Part shown: positions 21,250 to 32,580 of the stretch, one piece after another
Layout: the number at the start of each line of letters is the position of its first letter
How positions within the stretch are numbered: the first letter of the stretch is position 1
Source: Mermis nigrescens
Taxonomy: Eukaryota > Nematoda > Enoplea > Mermithida > Mermithidae
DNA: 64,000 nt
Direction of reading: 5' to 3'
Assembly: GCA_036768485.1 (NCBI GenBank)
Contig: JAVLUZ010000401.1
Span: 62,001 to 126,000, forward strand
Translations under genes and position numbers: made by a program
Notes under the pieces: model-generated
Database searches by the model: none
The model's input: the letters and a program-made list of their open reading frames with translations, nothing else
What the model was told of the DNA's origin: nothing

Positions 21250-21790
21250 TGCTATATGTTATAACGTTACAGTAAAACTGTAGAACGCTCTTTACACACC
21301 GGGTATTGATTGACAAAAGAAACAAAAACTCGCAGCGAATTTTTTACTATTCATCTTTTAGAAAAACCACACCTTCCAGATATGTTCCCTTATATCTGTG
21401 TGAGGTAGACATATGCTGGGGGTACCCAACCAAATGGTAGGTAGGTAAAATCCCGTAGCAAGAAGTTACTTGATTCACCTCTGCTGTAGGTGCGGGTGCC
21501 TATTTTTCCCGATACACAGCCCTAGGCCAGCGTGTCTGATTAGACCGAGTCTGGGTCACGGGGCCGGTGTGACTGCGCAGAACGCTGTTACCACCCGCCA
21601 CACAAGTGCAGCTTCCCATTTATCGACCCCGTAGGGATGAAAGGCTGGGTTGGCCTGCCGAAAAGAACTGCGTCAACGTGGATTCGAACCTAGAACCTTG
21701 CGATTCGTAGGTTTAACTGTTAACCACTCGGCGTCTCTCCGACACCCAACCAAATGATAGGTACGTGTTAAGGCGCTACCTATGGTATAA
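21250..21790. mobile_element. Terminal fragment of the long inverted-repeat family
   Basis: TGTTATAACGTTACA, GCAGCGAATTTTTTACTATTC, CCACACCTTCCAGA and TGGGGGTACCCAA match the last ~200 bp of the 9.5-kb element (63640-63830). After the SINE, GATAGGTACGTGTTAAGGCGCTACCTA completes the GCGCTACCTA end. It is interrupted by the SINE. Confidence 0.65.
21447..21743 (-). mobile_element. tRNA-derived SINE with 23-bp target site duplication
   Basis: An insert of 297 bp lies between near-identical 23-mers starting ACCCAACCAAATG (21424-21446 and 21744-21766, two mismatches). The - strand 5' head resembles a Ser/Leu-type tRNA. A box GACGCCGAGTGG is near 21724-21735 and a perfect B box GGTTCGAATCC is at 21680-21690, so an internal Pol III promoter is intact. 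The tRNA-unrelated body reads toward 21447 and ends in GGGATTTT, giving no long A tail. Confidence 0.85.
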
Positions 21791-23080
21791 GAATTGCAAT
21801 GCTGAAATAGCATAATACTGCTCGTTTTGAACCGCAGTTTTGCATGATATTGTCCTCAAAAAACTTCAATGATCTTCCGGTGTCTGGATCACTCGGACGT
21901 GGACAATAAGACCCCTAGTTGAAGGTTTATTTTTTCGCGAATTCGCCCCATCCGACCCCTAGGATATAGTACTTCAATAGATAATGTAACCCCACCCCAA
22001 TTGCGGCAATGTTGGAACTCGCAGTGGCCAACGTTGGGGTGTTGGGACCACGTATGCACAGAGTGGCTGATCTGGGGCGGAATCAGCCGCTTTTAGTAAG
22101 GGGTTGAGCTTTTTTCAGCAAAAAACTAAGCTAAAAAACTGATACTGATTCTCGAGTACCATTCGGAGATAGGCGAAAATGAAGGCATTTTTGAGTATCC
22201 CTCGACAAGCTCAATACAAAAATGGTGAAGTTTTACAGAAAAATTGAAATTTTAAACCTATATCGCTCACATACAAGAAATTTGCAGTTCAAGCCATCTA
22301 CGCAATCGATTTTTTATTATCATGAACAACTTTTCAAGTTTGATATGTATACTCAATTTGTATGCTCTAAGAAGAAAGATAACCGCAAAATGAACAATTT
22401 AGCGCGAATCGCCGGAAAAGGTTGTCAGGTTGAGTGTTTAATAATTGAGTGTTTTTAATAATTTTGTTTTTTAATAATTTTTTCTCATAATTGAGTGTTT
22501 TTGAGCGGCTAGTGCACAAAAATAGATAAAGATAAACAAAAATTCCGGCTTGCCGCGCCGAAACATTTTAGCATTCAGTAGCAGAGGTCTCCTAAAAATC
22601 AGTTTTAACGAAAACTTTTTAAATTTTTCATTTTTTGGTGAACCTTTGTGATAAAAAAAATTTGCTTCGCCCCGTGCTTCTCTGAAAGGGGCCAGGTTAC
22701 AGACATTAACCGACTATTTGACATTTCAGATAATTCGAGCACCAGTATGCACAGTAGGAACTAAGATAAAAAGAGGGTGCAAGAAACACCCTCTCTCGTA
22801 CTGCCTGAGGATCTGGATTAGCGCGCTCAAGCGCCTTACAGAGGGGTCCGGAGCGGAGCCCGGAAAGCTTTTTCAAATGAAATGTCGAATAGCAGCGTTA
22901 AAATTTTCGCAAAGCAACGTCGGCCGAATCATCTACTACATACGTCCTGCATACAAACCATTTTAATTTATCGATGCTAAAAGATGGTGAAATGCGTTCC
23001 CGGAAAAGTTTGACATTTTGGCGTTTTTTAAACCCAATTCGTCGCATACCAAGCTGCTCAACGAATTTTCAAAAAATGTT
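21790..23080. other. Ephrin intron sequence; only dispersed repeats
   Basis: Apart from repeat traces (GGCTTGCCGCGCCGAAAC near 22547; GGTCCGGAGCGGAGCCCGGA near 22845, related to 20620-20660) nothing is recognised. The 82-codon + frame at 22718-22966 overlaps the G/C-rich repeat and is not supported. Confidence 0.4.
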
Positions 23081-23146
23081 TTTAGGGGAGGCGCCGTCCG
23101 CTCGATCCGCGCCTGATCTGTAGCAAATAAATGTTTGGGCATCTAC

Positions 23147-23257
23147 CGTGCGTCGGCGATTGGAGTTTTTTAACGTCGATACGAAGCTTCATGCGTTTAT
23201 TCGTACAAAGGCCGCCTTGTTGATTCGATATTCCGCCGAGTGACCCGTTACTCGTAG
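23147..23257 (-). CDS. ephrin: Ephrin receptor-binding domain, third exon seen
   Basis: On the - strand the acceptor TTTTTTGTGTTGCAG precedes CT, then TSNGSLGGISNQQGGLCTNK, then MKLRIDVKKLQSPTH, and the exon closes with a G at donor GTAGATG (23146). TSNGSL, GG-x-C and MK-x-x-x-x-V are diagnostic of the ephrin ectodomain. The fourth conserved cysteine (GGLC) and a possible N-glycosylation site (NGS) are here. If read through, the frame stops 23 codons later at 23082 with a basic tail and no anchor, which an ephrin needs, so splicing on at 23146 is preferred; the next exon may be 18546-18994. Confidence 0.85.
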
Positions 23258-24516
23258 CTGCAACACAAAAAATCACTCACAATACCCTAGTTTCAAAGTT
23301 TCATCGAGAGCCTCTTCAGTTTTCCTAAGAGAAACTTGTTTTTGTACGTAGCGACACCGACGAGTCGGTGATCCCAAAATAAACTGGAAAAATCAATTTT
23401 TCATCGTATTTTTACAAAGAATAAGATTTTTGAAACATTGCGAAATCGATGGTCGACCTCTCTTTGTAGTTTTAGTCTTCTTCACAGTCGAGTGATCAAT
23501 GACCGACTGCGAGTATTTGTGAATGCCGGAAAAAGTAATAAATTAGGTCGCCGATCTTTATCGATCAAAAATAACTCAATTTATATTATTAGAAGAGCGG
23601 ATTAAGGTGTACTGTGTAGGTCAGGGTCTGTCTAGTCAACACGACTTATACTATTCATACATCAAAACATAGTAGTGTATCGAAATTCCCGCACCGAAAA
23701 CCTCTTCGGACTCTGTCATTCAAATCTTATGGTTTGAATAAGAATCTTGCGGTGAATCTTCCGGTAGCGGCGTGTGATTTTTTAAATCGAAAATATGCGA
23801 CGAAGCAAAACGCGCGACTATTAGTAAATCCGCACGGATGATTCGGAATTTATTAGCGCAGAAAATTTTATATGATTTTGATTTTTTAGCTTTCGTTCTC
23901 AGCCCGAATAAATATGCATAAATACACTGATATTTTCTGAACCGCGCTCGACTATTCAAATCGTAGCGTACAAATTCGACAATTAGATCGGACGAAAAAT
24001 AACTATTTATGTTGTTCAGACTTCAGGCTGGCACCTATTCTGAAATTTAAAAATAAGCAGAAAAGCTGAATGCTCGAGCCCTAAACTGATAGAATAGATT
24101 TCTGAGGAAAAAGCTGAACCGCGATTCGACATTTCAAATTTTCGATTGATGATCACATTCATCGATCTTCTGTATGCAACACATTCAAAATTTTATGTGC
24201 AATTTCAATTCGTCATATTGATTCCCGAAATGTCATTACGCGTAAAACGGATAACTATTCTTTGTAGTTCCCTTCTGTCCTGCTAAGCGATAGAATTTAC
24301 AGAAATTCCCGAATCATCGACTCGATGATTTTTAATGAGGTATGGCTAATTATTATTAGCTAATACAGCTTGATATAGTACGAGCTAATTGAAATTAAAC
24401 TACGAAAATCATATCAATAAGGCGAATGAATTAAATTGCGGAACTGAAGAATTATAATAATCAAATACATTAAATGCGAATTAGATTAATTAGATTGAGA
24501 TGGAAACGTACGTTAC

Positions 24517-24688
24517 TCGTAGAAATGAAGTAATGCATTTGACCCGGCTTGAATTCCAGAAAATTCGGGTTAGGCGTAAAATCCCTGAAAACGACAGTGA
24601 TTCGCTGATCCGTCAACGGATCGGCGCAAAGGCCCACAAGTTGCGACGAACGGTCTAACGCGCAAGTTTCGTACGAATGCTTGGACAC
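24517..24688 (-). CDS. ephrin: Ephrin receptor-binding domain, second exon seen
   Basis: The acceptor TTAATTTAACAG is followed in phase 0 by VSKHSYETCALDRSSQLVGL, CADPLTDQRITVVFRDFTPN, then PNFLEFKPGQMHYFIST. The order C...C, F-x-x-F(T/S)PN, (L)EF-x-x-(G)-x-x-YYIIST is that of the ephrin domain, the extracellular ligand module for Eph receptor tyrosine kinases in contact-mediated cell guidance. It provides conserved cysteines two and three (YETC, GLC). A donor fits at ACGA|GTAACG (24516), phase 1; a second possible donor, GTACGT, lies four bases on. The intron to the next exon is about 1.26 kb. Confidence 0.88.
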
Positions 24689-24733
24689 CTGTTAAATTAA
24701 AAATCGAGTTCAAAGTCCAAACATGAACAAAAT

Positions 24734-24795
24734 CATTAGACGGTATATAGTGATATTATTAGCTCATTAGACGGTATACAGTGATATTAATCGCT
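24734..24795. repeat. Tandem duplication, 31-bp unit x2
   Basis: CATTAGACGGTATATAGTG at 24734 recurs with one change at 24765. It lies in an ephrin intron. Confidence 0.8.
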
Positions 24796-25696
24796 CGCCG
24801 CCTTTAGTATTTTGTAAGAGCGATACGAAATTGAGCAGACTTACTGACGCACGTGTACAGTCCTGGTATTAATCTCTTAAAGTCAACGAATGCCTAAAAG
24901 TCAGTCATTTCGAATAATTATTCATATTCAAAAATTTACTTCCCAATATTTGCCTATGTACGAAGAATGACCGAGCAAGAAAGACGAAGGGAGTAAAACA
25001 TTGCGCTAATTAAACGATTGCTTAGACCAATAATTTAGAAGGTGAACGAATTATCTACTAAGTAAACTTTTCAGGAATATTATCACTTAAAGTTCATTTC
25101 TATGAATTAATAGCTCGAGGCAACTCTTTTAGTCGGAAAGTCATAGAGCTGAGACCGATACACGAGGGTTTGGGAGTCTAGAAGGAGAAAAGAAGAAGCC
25201 ACAAAATCAGCAAAGATTATGGCCACTTCTAAAAATTGCATTGTCTTGGAAACCGGTTTCTAAACGATTACACCGAAAAAGCAAATCATTTTGAGTAGGC
25301 ACCGCAGTGATCTCGAAAACTGGCCCTTCAAATACCTGCGCTGCACAAATTTCAAATTTATTTTAATCCTTGTTTCGAGCAAGAAAGATTTTTGAAATTT
25401 GCATACTTGAGATTTGTGCCGACGAAGCGAGCGTCTATGTTATTCTATTCCTTAAAAATCCTCTTAAATGGCAGTTTTACGTTTTCATTACATTGATAAA
25501 CTGTGTTTCAATTTTTAATATAATATAAAAACAAAGTTCTTGAAGATTTTTCGAAAAAATACATTAATTTAATGTAGTGCTTCTAGAAATTTCTAAGAAC
25601 AGTTTAACACGCATTTTTTAATTTTTTGGAGTCTTTCTTTTAAATAAAAAGTAATTCCATTCGATTTAAGCAAAGATAAATTTAGATCATTCTTAC

Positions 25697-25814
25697 CATG
25701 TGAATAGCTAAATATTCGATGTGATTTCCCATTACATGAGCGTCGTATCGGGGGCAAATTATATCTATGCTGTCCATAATACGCACCGTTATTAGCCGAT
25801 TTTCCTTCGCAAAC
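25697..25814 (-). CDS. ephrin: Ephrin receptor-binding domain, first exon seen in the window
   Basis: On the - strand acceptor TATTTTCCTGTAG precedes a G and 39 codons (FAKENRLITVRIMDSIDIIC, then PRYDAHVMGN, then HIEYLAIHM), closed at a strong donor GTAAGAA (25696). DSIDIICPRYD matches the ephrin D-x-x-D-I-I-C-P motif, with the first conserved cysteine, and HIEYLAIHM+VSK matches the Y-x-x-Y-x-V strand that continues into the next exon. Phase 0 to exon 24517-24688 fits. The exon starts in phase 2, so a 5' exon with signal peptide and the W-N-x-x-N-P strand must lie further right, possibly beyond the window; I did not find it. The intron to the next exon is about 1.0 kb. Confidence 0.85.
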
Positions 25815-26112
25815 CTACAGGAAAATAATATAACGTCAAAAACTAATTTTTTCTCTCGAAAATTCGTTGTAAAAGATGTAAAAATCCAATGGCTGAATCA
25901 CAGAGTAGAAAAGACAAATAGAACTTTTACAAATCAATATTGTTTTTTGCACATGTTCACGCGCTGGATATACATAAATGAATACTGAATTAATAAAAGA
26001 AATAAATATTTACATAGAACTATTGAGCATTGAGCAAAATTTTTGTTTTGTTAAACTTTTGAATTTTTCATTTTTGTTTGTCGAAATTCCGAAAATCATT
26101 CGTTATAGAATT

Positions 26113-26412
26113 ATGAATAAAACTACGATTTCGAGGGTCAATAAGAAACGAAGCTTAGATCAAAGCATAGGAGGCATCAAAACATTAGTATTCCATAGAA
26201 ATGTTAACAAAATACCAGAAAACTCAAATAAATTGCGGAAGCTAACGGCTGACGCTTCCGTTACTAATTTTCGTGGAAAAACAAGTGAAATTATTTCAGT
26301 CCAAGAAAAAATGATTGAATGCGGGAAGGCTGCATTTATGAGGAGTACACGAAGCGCGAACTGGATTTTAAAATCACAAAGAGAAAAGATGCACCGTTTT
26401 CAGCTATATTAA
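26113..26412 (+). CDS. Possible small basic protein or exon, unidentified (99 aa)
   Basis: The open frame from the ATG at 26113 to the stop at 26410-26412 gives a Lys/Arg/Ser-rich peptide (start MNKTTISRVNKKRSLDQSIG, end KSQREKMHRFQLY). It has mixed, helix-compatible composition rather than the Phe/Ile/Asn bias of chance frames around it, and the frame is open another 45 codons upstream. There is no known motif, no clear promoter, and no matching copy elsewhere. It lies opposite in strand to the ephrin gene. Weak support. Confidence 0.25.
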   Translation: MNKTTISRVNKKRSLDQSIGGIKTLVFHRNVNKIPENSNKLRKLTADASVTNFRGKTSEIISVQEKMIECGKAAFMRSTRSANWILKSQREKMHRFQLY

Positions 26413-27159
26413 TATTTTTTTAAATTTTTTGCTGTATTTATATTTTTAAAAAATCATAAACAATTTTCTTTGTGCTACAAAATAAAACGGCATAAAGAAC
26501 AACGAAATAATTTATCTTTATTTTTCAGCTTTTATCTTTAGCAAATCTTACGGCTGCCTAGCGCGTGAAAATTTATAATAATCAAGTCATTTTACCGCCT
26601 TTCTATTTCGATTTCAAATTGTTTTAGTCTGTCTAGATATTCAATAAATTAAATTTGCGTCTACTATTCACAGTTTTGAAAATTCTGTCCTCTATTCCAG
26701 CTTATTTTTGAATCATTTCTCCTAAAACGACATGACCCGTAATGTGAAGGTAAGGTTGATTTTTCATAAGTCAGTCACTGCGCAGGCTTATTTCTGCTCC
26801 CTGATTTTCACTATAGAACCCTGAGTAGTATTTACTTACCTGAATCGCATGATTATCTATGTATATGTCATGCATTTTTTGCATGCTTTTTGGCTGCGTA
26901 CTTCGGACTTCATTATTTACGCCGCAGGTGGCATTTTTATATATAAATTCGAGCTCTCAAAGTTTTTTCTCTCCTGGACAGAAAGCTAATCTAGATTATT
27001 ATAGTAAGCTATCAAGAATATGAACTGCAACGCGTTGAAAAACAATTAGCAGTGACGTGCGCACTTTGCTCGTCTGACGGCACAAATCTGTAAATTGATT
27101 TTTTAAGGAAGTTTATATTATAAAGTTATACGGTTTCAAGATTAAAAAGAAGCTGATGA

Positions 27160-27470
27160 AATATCTCCCAGAGATAAGAACTGGGCTGACTATTGAACTG
27201 CGCTGTTAGCTTATCTGATTCCATTGGAATGACATTCGAGATTTTTGTGGGACGTTTTCGATCGTTAGCGTGATAAACTTAAATTTGGCTTTCAGAAGTC
27301 TCATCGAGATTATAATGAGAGGAATGTTGGATATAAGGAATTATTAGCATTCGATTGAGTTGGATGGTGCTCCCATAGAAGGAGAAGTGTATGACAAAAT
27401 TGTTTGATTTTCATAAAACTTTGGCACTTTATTTGTTATTGCATAATCTGTCTTTTGCCAGATATATACT
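27160..27470 (+). pseudogene. Mariner-type transposase remnant
   Basis: Fragments in broken frames read DLIPLE then FLWDVF (compare DLTPLDFFLWG-x-x) and, about 30 codons on, MRNV with YKEL, as near the C-terminus of mariner transposases. Stops and shifts are present and no TIRs were identified around it. Confidence 0.35.
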
Positions 27471-27719
27471 ACATTTAACCACCATTTGCAAAGAGATTTT
27501 GTTGCTTTCGGGGAAAACAAATACGAATATCAATTTCGGTCTATGAATTCTTAGCATTCTGCCTGAATTTCGATCTACGTGCTGTTCTCGGCCCCTAGAT
27601 CAGAATTTTCGGTCAAATCAACCCGATCAGTCATCTAAAATTCGGAAACACGAGCTTTCGAAAAACGTTTTAGCCAGCCGTAATTGCGTACGAAAAACCG
27701 CAAGAAAAATTCTTTTTAA

Positions 27720-28800
27720 ATGCAATTGGCCGTTTAAGTTGATTTGGGTAGGGGCACACCGCCTATCATAAAATTCGGTCGATGAGAACAATAGAGAGAC
27801 CAACGCAAACACATTTAATTGGACGATTGGTTTGACCTCGGCGTCGCTTTGTTTACCATTGTTTCGTTACTGTAAACTAGTCCACTGGCGATAAAAATTT
27901 TGAAATTCGTAGTCTGCGAAATTATTTTTTTGTGAAATAATTTTTTAAACTTTCTAACTCGTCAATGAAATTCGAGTCTGTTTCACATAGGTTCGGTCAA
28001 AAATTTTAAAACTATCTCTGACAATAACCTGACAGATTGCGATTATAGCATTGATCTGATATATTAGTATCGTAAACCCTCGGCTTACTGTCGACAAAAA
28101 TTCAAAATTCGTACAATTTATGCACGAAGTTTTGTGAAACAGACTATAATTTTATTTTAAGCATGATAAATCGATGTTTTTTCTAATTTCTTTTGACAGT
28201 GATATTTCAGAGTGCCTAATCCTTATTCTTTCATTAATCATAGTTTAAGATGAATTAGTCGTTATCACGAAAATAACTAGTGATGAAAGCGACCCTACAA
28301 TGTGATCTTGCTCCATTATTTGTTATCATTAAATTATTAGCGATATACGAAAAAGTAATCAGCCTTGAATTATCTTTTCGCATTCACTAAGCCTAAACAA
28401 GAAGTAAGGATCAAGCACCTTGAAAGATCGTTGTTGGAAGAAATAAGCAAGAAGCGTGAATGATGGAATTGAAAAAGGAATTAATTTCAAAGACATATTA
28501 TCAGTCAAGCAGTGAAATAAATCGTATAAAACCACACATTTCCGACTCAAAATTTAACGACGAATTCGAAACTTTTAAAATTATTTCGCAAAGAAATAAA
28601 TTCGCAAACTAAATATTTTAAAGTTTGAACCGCCAGTTGACTTGCTAACGATTACTAAAGAAAGGTAAACGAATCGACGCTGAGGTCAACCAAGCGTCCA
28701 ATCAAATGTTTTTGCGTTCGTCTCTCTATTGTTCTTAGCGGACCAATTTTATGATAGGCGGCGTGCCCCCCTCCGACATCAGCTTAAGCCCAATCCGCTA
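27720..28800. mobile_element. Element with long inverted ends (GGGGCACACCGCCTATCAT), host of a MITE
   Basis: The left end around 27751 (GGGGCACACCGCCTATCATA, then AACAATAGAGAGAC) is repeated inverted around 28710-28770 (GTCTCTCTATTGTTCT, ATGATAGGCGGCGTGCCCCC). Similarity continues outward (TTAAGTTGAT / ATCAGCTTAAG) and inward through GACGCTGAGGTCAACCAA. No coding frame is convincing. Edges and target duplication are unresolved. Confidence 0.6.
27974..28146. mobile_element. Palindromic MITE with TAGTCTGTTTCAC ends, copy 2
   Basis: It starts GAGTCTGTTTCACATAGG and ends CGAAGTTTTGTGAAACAGACTA. The interior matches 13484-13648 closely (ACTATCTCTGACAATAACC, ATAGCATTGATCTGATATAT, GGCTTACTGTCGAC). 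Confidence 0.75.
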
Positions 28801-28879
28801 CGTACATATGTATCTCAAATCGCAGTGGTCGAATTAATTCAATTAAACTTTATGCATTTTAGGTTGATAACCATACATG

Positions 28880-29190
28880 TACAGCATGGGAATTCTGAGG
28901 AGGGCGCGGGTCAGACCCAAAAAATATTTCAAAAGTCGCCATTTTTTGGGTCTAAAAACGTCGGGTACATGTCGAATACACTGTATTTAGACGTGTTGGA
29001 CAATGCTCTTTCTGTCTAGAACATAAAAACATTTTTAACAAATTTAAAAAGTCTGAAAAAAATTTGAAAAAATTGAACAAAGCATAGTCAAAAAATGTGT
29101 ATATGGCGCGAAGCGCCGAAATTTTGAGACGTTTGAGCCAAACATGAGCTAAAAACGCTTAAAAAACATACTTTCTACAATTTTTTCAAA
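28880..29190. repeat. Dispersed repeat related to 8128-8280
   Basis: CAGCATGGGAATTCTGAGG, TTTTTTGGGTCTAAAAACG and GGACAATGCTCTTTCTG share order and spacing with the 8.1-kb copy. The palindrome GGCGCGAAGCGCC is at 29105-29117. Confidence 0.55.
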
Positions 29191-29479
29191 AAATCGACAA
29201 TCCTGTGAGGTCACAACCATTCTGCGGGAGTCAGCAGCTATTCTGCCAGGAGGCTCAAAACCCCACAAGAACATGGATGTTGATAAATCGAGTGAATTAA
29301 TTTCAAGAAAAACTGACGAATTATTTTTCTGTTTGATGCAGGAGCTTAAAGGTACCCACCCATGCATTATTGTCAAATTTAGACTTTATGTCTTTAGCGC
29401 AATTTGGGTGTTACTCCCCATATTTGGCCCCAGAGATTTACTGGACCTCTGATTCCTTATGGACTACTTAAAGTAGGTA

Positions 29480-30285
29480 CCCGATCTGGCACCGTACAAC
29501 AGCGAAAGGACGGGTTGACCCGGAATTAAGCGAGGCTTTTATTCGTGAGGTTGAGCTCGCAATAAGCAAAGATATTACATTCTGAATGATCGTTTGTTAG
29601 GTGTAAACCAATGCGCCTGCGATTTAATGCAAATTAAGAGAAAACATCAAACGTACGGCTTCTGTAAATCCTGACACTGTGTCAAATATCTCTGCTTCTT
29701 GCAGCTAATTTTGCATAGATCCTTTTTTGCGTTTTTTTCAATGCGTTCATTAACTTTAATTGAATTATGCGCGCAGTTTACAATGCTCAAATTGTCAAAC
29801 AAGCGGGAAAATGAAGCGAAGTTTCGGTAGTAAGTGACTAAGAAATCTGCTAAGCTAAAACTGTAAATTTTGGTGAGCGTGTGGTGAGAATGGAGGCCAG
29901 CTTAGAAAAGTTGATTATTTGTGATTAGCACTTCTTAACGATCTTTGTGATCTATCACTTATTTTTGCCGTCCATGTTTTTGATTTTTATTGAAAGACTG
30001 AGTTTCTGTTGATAAAAAAGATACAAAAAAGTGCAGACTTGCGTGTACCGAAATCTAAATAATACAAGGTGAGCGAGGGAAAGCGGTGACATTCCAAAGG
30101 ACTATATAAGAATAATGGAATTTAAGACAATTTGTGGCATATTATTATATCTATTTTGCAAAACAAAGATTGATACACCGAGTGGGGAAGCAAAGCGCTT
30201 TATTTGCTAGTTGACATTTAAATTCGATTGATTAAAATCGGTCTATATTTAGAACCTTGACAGTTTTTAATTCTATTGTCAAACG
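29480..30285. other. No gene recognised
   Basis: AT-rich with scattered short frames; no repeat match or splice-flanked frame seen. Confidence 0.35.
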
Positions 30286-30293
30286 AGTGCGAG

Positions 30294-31197
30294 CAGGCCC
30301 GTGTCCAGGATTTTATTGGGGTGGGGTTAGGTCAGATATATCGAGAAGCTTCAAGAGAATAGGCGAAAATAACAGCAGTTTTGAGCGTATCTCGGCTAGA
30401 TCTACACAATGTTGATGGAAAATTTAAAAAATTCTCACTCTATTTCATACTGACATTCAGCAAATTTATCGTTCAAGCTATCTGCGCAACTGATTCATCA
30501 TCACTCAATCGACGAATTACTTCGTATCTCTTGCAATTTGTATTTACAAGTCTGTTTTACACGAGTTTGGGCATAAATTTTAAGAACTATGTCTGACAAT
30601 AAGCTGATAGATTGCGATTATCGAATTGATTTGATATATAATTATCGTAATCCGTCGGCTAACCTTTGAGAAAATTCTTAAAATTTAAGCCCAAACTGAT
30701 GTGAAACAAACTTTAATCATTGTGCACAGAGAAAAACCATACAGGTAATAGATAATTCGGCGCGATGCGTCGAAAAAAATTTGACGTATTCTGCACGTTG
30801 AAAAATCCGGGCGAAGCGCCGGAAAAAATTCCATGTTTTCCGTAACTCAAAGTTGAGATGTTTTGAGTGAGCCTGAAGTCAAAAACTATGGCTGAACAAT
30901 GAATTCGGCGCTGCGCCGGAAAAAATTTATATGCCCTCTATACCTAACTCAAATTTGAGCGATCTTGTAGCAATTTAGAAGACGCAACTATGAATAAATA
31001 ACAAATCCGGAACGAAGCGCCGGAAAATTTGGAGCTTACTAGCTCCAACGTACGCTAAAAACCTGTTTAGGCGGTATTTCAGAGGCACTTCGCCACTTTT
31101 CCATTTTTCGGTTGGGACCCTTGGGAGAAACAATAGCATTTTTCATTTGGGAAGGGTGGTGGGCGGCCCTCTGCATTCCCCTCTTAATACGGGCCTG
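30294..31197. mobile_element. hAT-type element, 904 bp, perfect 8-bp TSD
   Basis: The ends are CAGGCCCGTGTCCAGG and TAATACGGGCCTG, with exact flanking copies of AGTGCGAG at 30286-30293 and 31198-31205. The right half holds four loosely repeated units, each built on a GC palindrome (near 30762, 30813, 30907-30917 and 31012) followed by GAAAAAA(A)TT. The left half is interrupted by a MITE. Non-coding. Confidence 0.85.
30548..30716. mobile_element. Palindromic MITE with TAGTCTGTTTCAC ends, copy 3
   Basis: The ends are AAGTCTGTTTTACACGAG and CTGATGTGAAACAAACTT. The interior (GTCTGACAATAAGCTGATAG, GATATATAATTATCGTAAT) matches copies 1 and 2, with divergence in the flanking stems. Confidence 0.65.
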
Positions 31198-31682
31198 AGT
31201 GCGAGTATGCTTTGCAGTTATTAATCGTATCTGCACACTTAATTATAATATTTATTTAGTCATGCTACATATGACTAAGTAAAATTAATTATTTACTTAC
31301 TGATTTATATTACTAATTAATCGGGTATAAAATACATGGGAAATCAAGGTTTTTTGCTATCAGAAATCGGTTGATTGGGTTCAAAAATTTTATTTCCGGG
31401 AATACATTTTGCAAAAGGAAGTTTCACAAAAACAGTACTTGCTCTTGAAAATTTTATTATATTTTTGATATTGTGAAATGGCTTTAGAAAAACCTATTTT
31501 ATAAATTTCAAAAATGAGTTTCCAAGTCTACTGAGTTGTTTTTAATTTTACACCTAAAAAGGGCTTTGTTTATGTTTTTCTTTAAATTTTTACTTCCAGT
31601 TTTCGAACTCGTTAGGAAGTGTGAACTAAGACGGTATTATGCCATTTTAGTATCTGCAACCAATTTCGAAGCCATTCTAGCT

Positions 31683-32580
31683 GATTGTGACCCGCTTGAC
31701 CTCCCGCTAGACCCACAGTCTCACTAGACCCACTTTTTCGTCCTCGCTAGACCCACCAGAAGTCTCGTTAGACCCATCACGTGCATAATGTGTCCCACTA
31801 GACCCAGCATTTTGCGACCGTCCCGATAGTCCCACTGTCTCGGAAGAACTACTCGAAAAATGAAGATATACATATTACATGTGAAATGAAAATAGTTATC
31901 AAGTTGCTTAAGCGAATTCTGAAAAATTTTTGTAATCATGAATTTAAAAGCAAGTTTGAAGTGTATGACAGTCGATAACAAGCGGTTAATTTGTTTTCAT
32001 GATCAAGGTTTTTTTTTGCTATCAGAAATCGGATGATTGGATTCAAAAATTTTATTCAGAAATCGCCTTCCTATATTTGAATAGAGATTTTGTGAAATGA
32101 AAAATTGTTATCATTTTAGATTTCTTAGTGAGAATTTGCAACATCCGTTCGGCCCGATTATTGTTGAGCCGTCTTTGTGAAATGCCTACATGCTTTTCAT
32201 CATATTCATATGTGCATATCTGTACTGTTATCGGAATGCAGTGTCACGCTTCAATCTGTGTGCCTACATAGTATGCAGAAATTCCCTGATCGGAGGATAC
32301 AAAGAGTACAATACCATTACGATAAAAAGCAAAAAATGAACCATGAAATGTGCTTGACAAGAGTATATCCCTTGTTGACATAAAAAATAAAAATTTATTC
32401 TTAAAAAATAATCGGTCATGGACTTACCATTGCCACACACATGCACGCACGCACGCACGCACATATCTTCTTTGCATGTTATAATTTGTAATGTACACAA
32501 TTTCATGCAATAATATGCAAAATTTATTTATTTATTACTTAAATTTAATTGATTAGGTGGTTAATTAAGAGTCCAAAATT
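31683..32580. mobile_element. GTGGGTCTAGCGGGAC-array element, copy 2, one-sided
   Basis: It starts GATTGTGACCCGCTTGACC, as copy 1 does, followed by the inverted-unit array (31700-31850). Its core at about 32118-32560 is nearly identical to 16940-17385 (GTGAGAATTTGCAACATCCG, TGCTTTTCATCATATTCATA, GGAGGATACAAAGA, the ACGC microsatellite at 32443-32462). The right-hand array is missing. Confidence 0.65.

Noticed and set aside
21655..21743. Possible functional Ser/Leu tRNA gene
   Set aside because: A/B boxes are good, but the sequence continues into a SINE body and is enclosed by a 23-bp target duplication, so it is a SINE head.
23082..23146. Read-through end of the third ephrin exon as the natural C-terminus
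   Set aside because: It would give an ephrin without any anchor and with a basic tail; a fitting donor lies at 23146. Not excluded as a soluble isoform.
24070..24110. Search for ephrin exon within the 23258-24516 intron (79-codon - frame at 23720-23959)
   Set aside because: The ephrin domain is continuous from 24517 to 23257 without it; the frame has no acceptor/donor pair of fitting phase.
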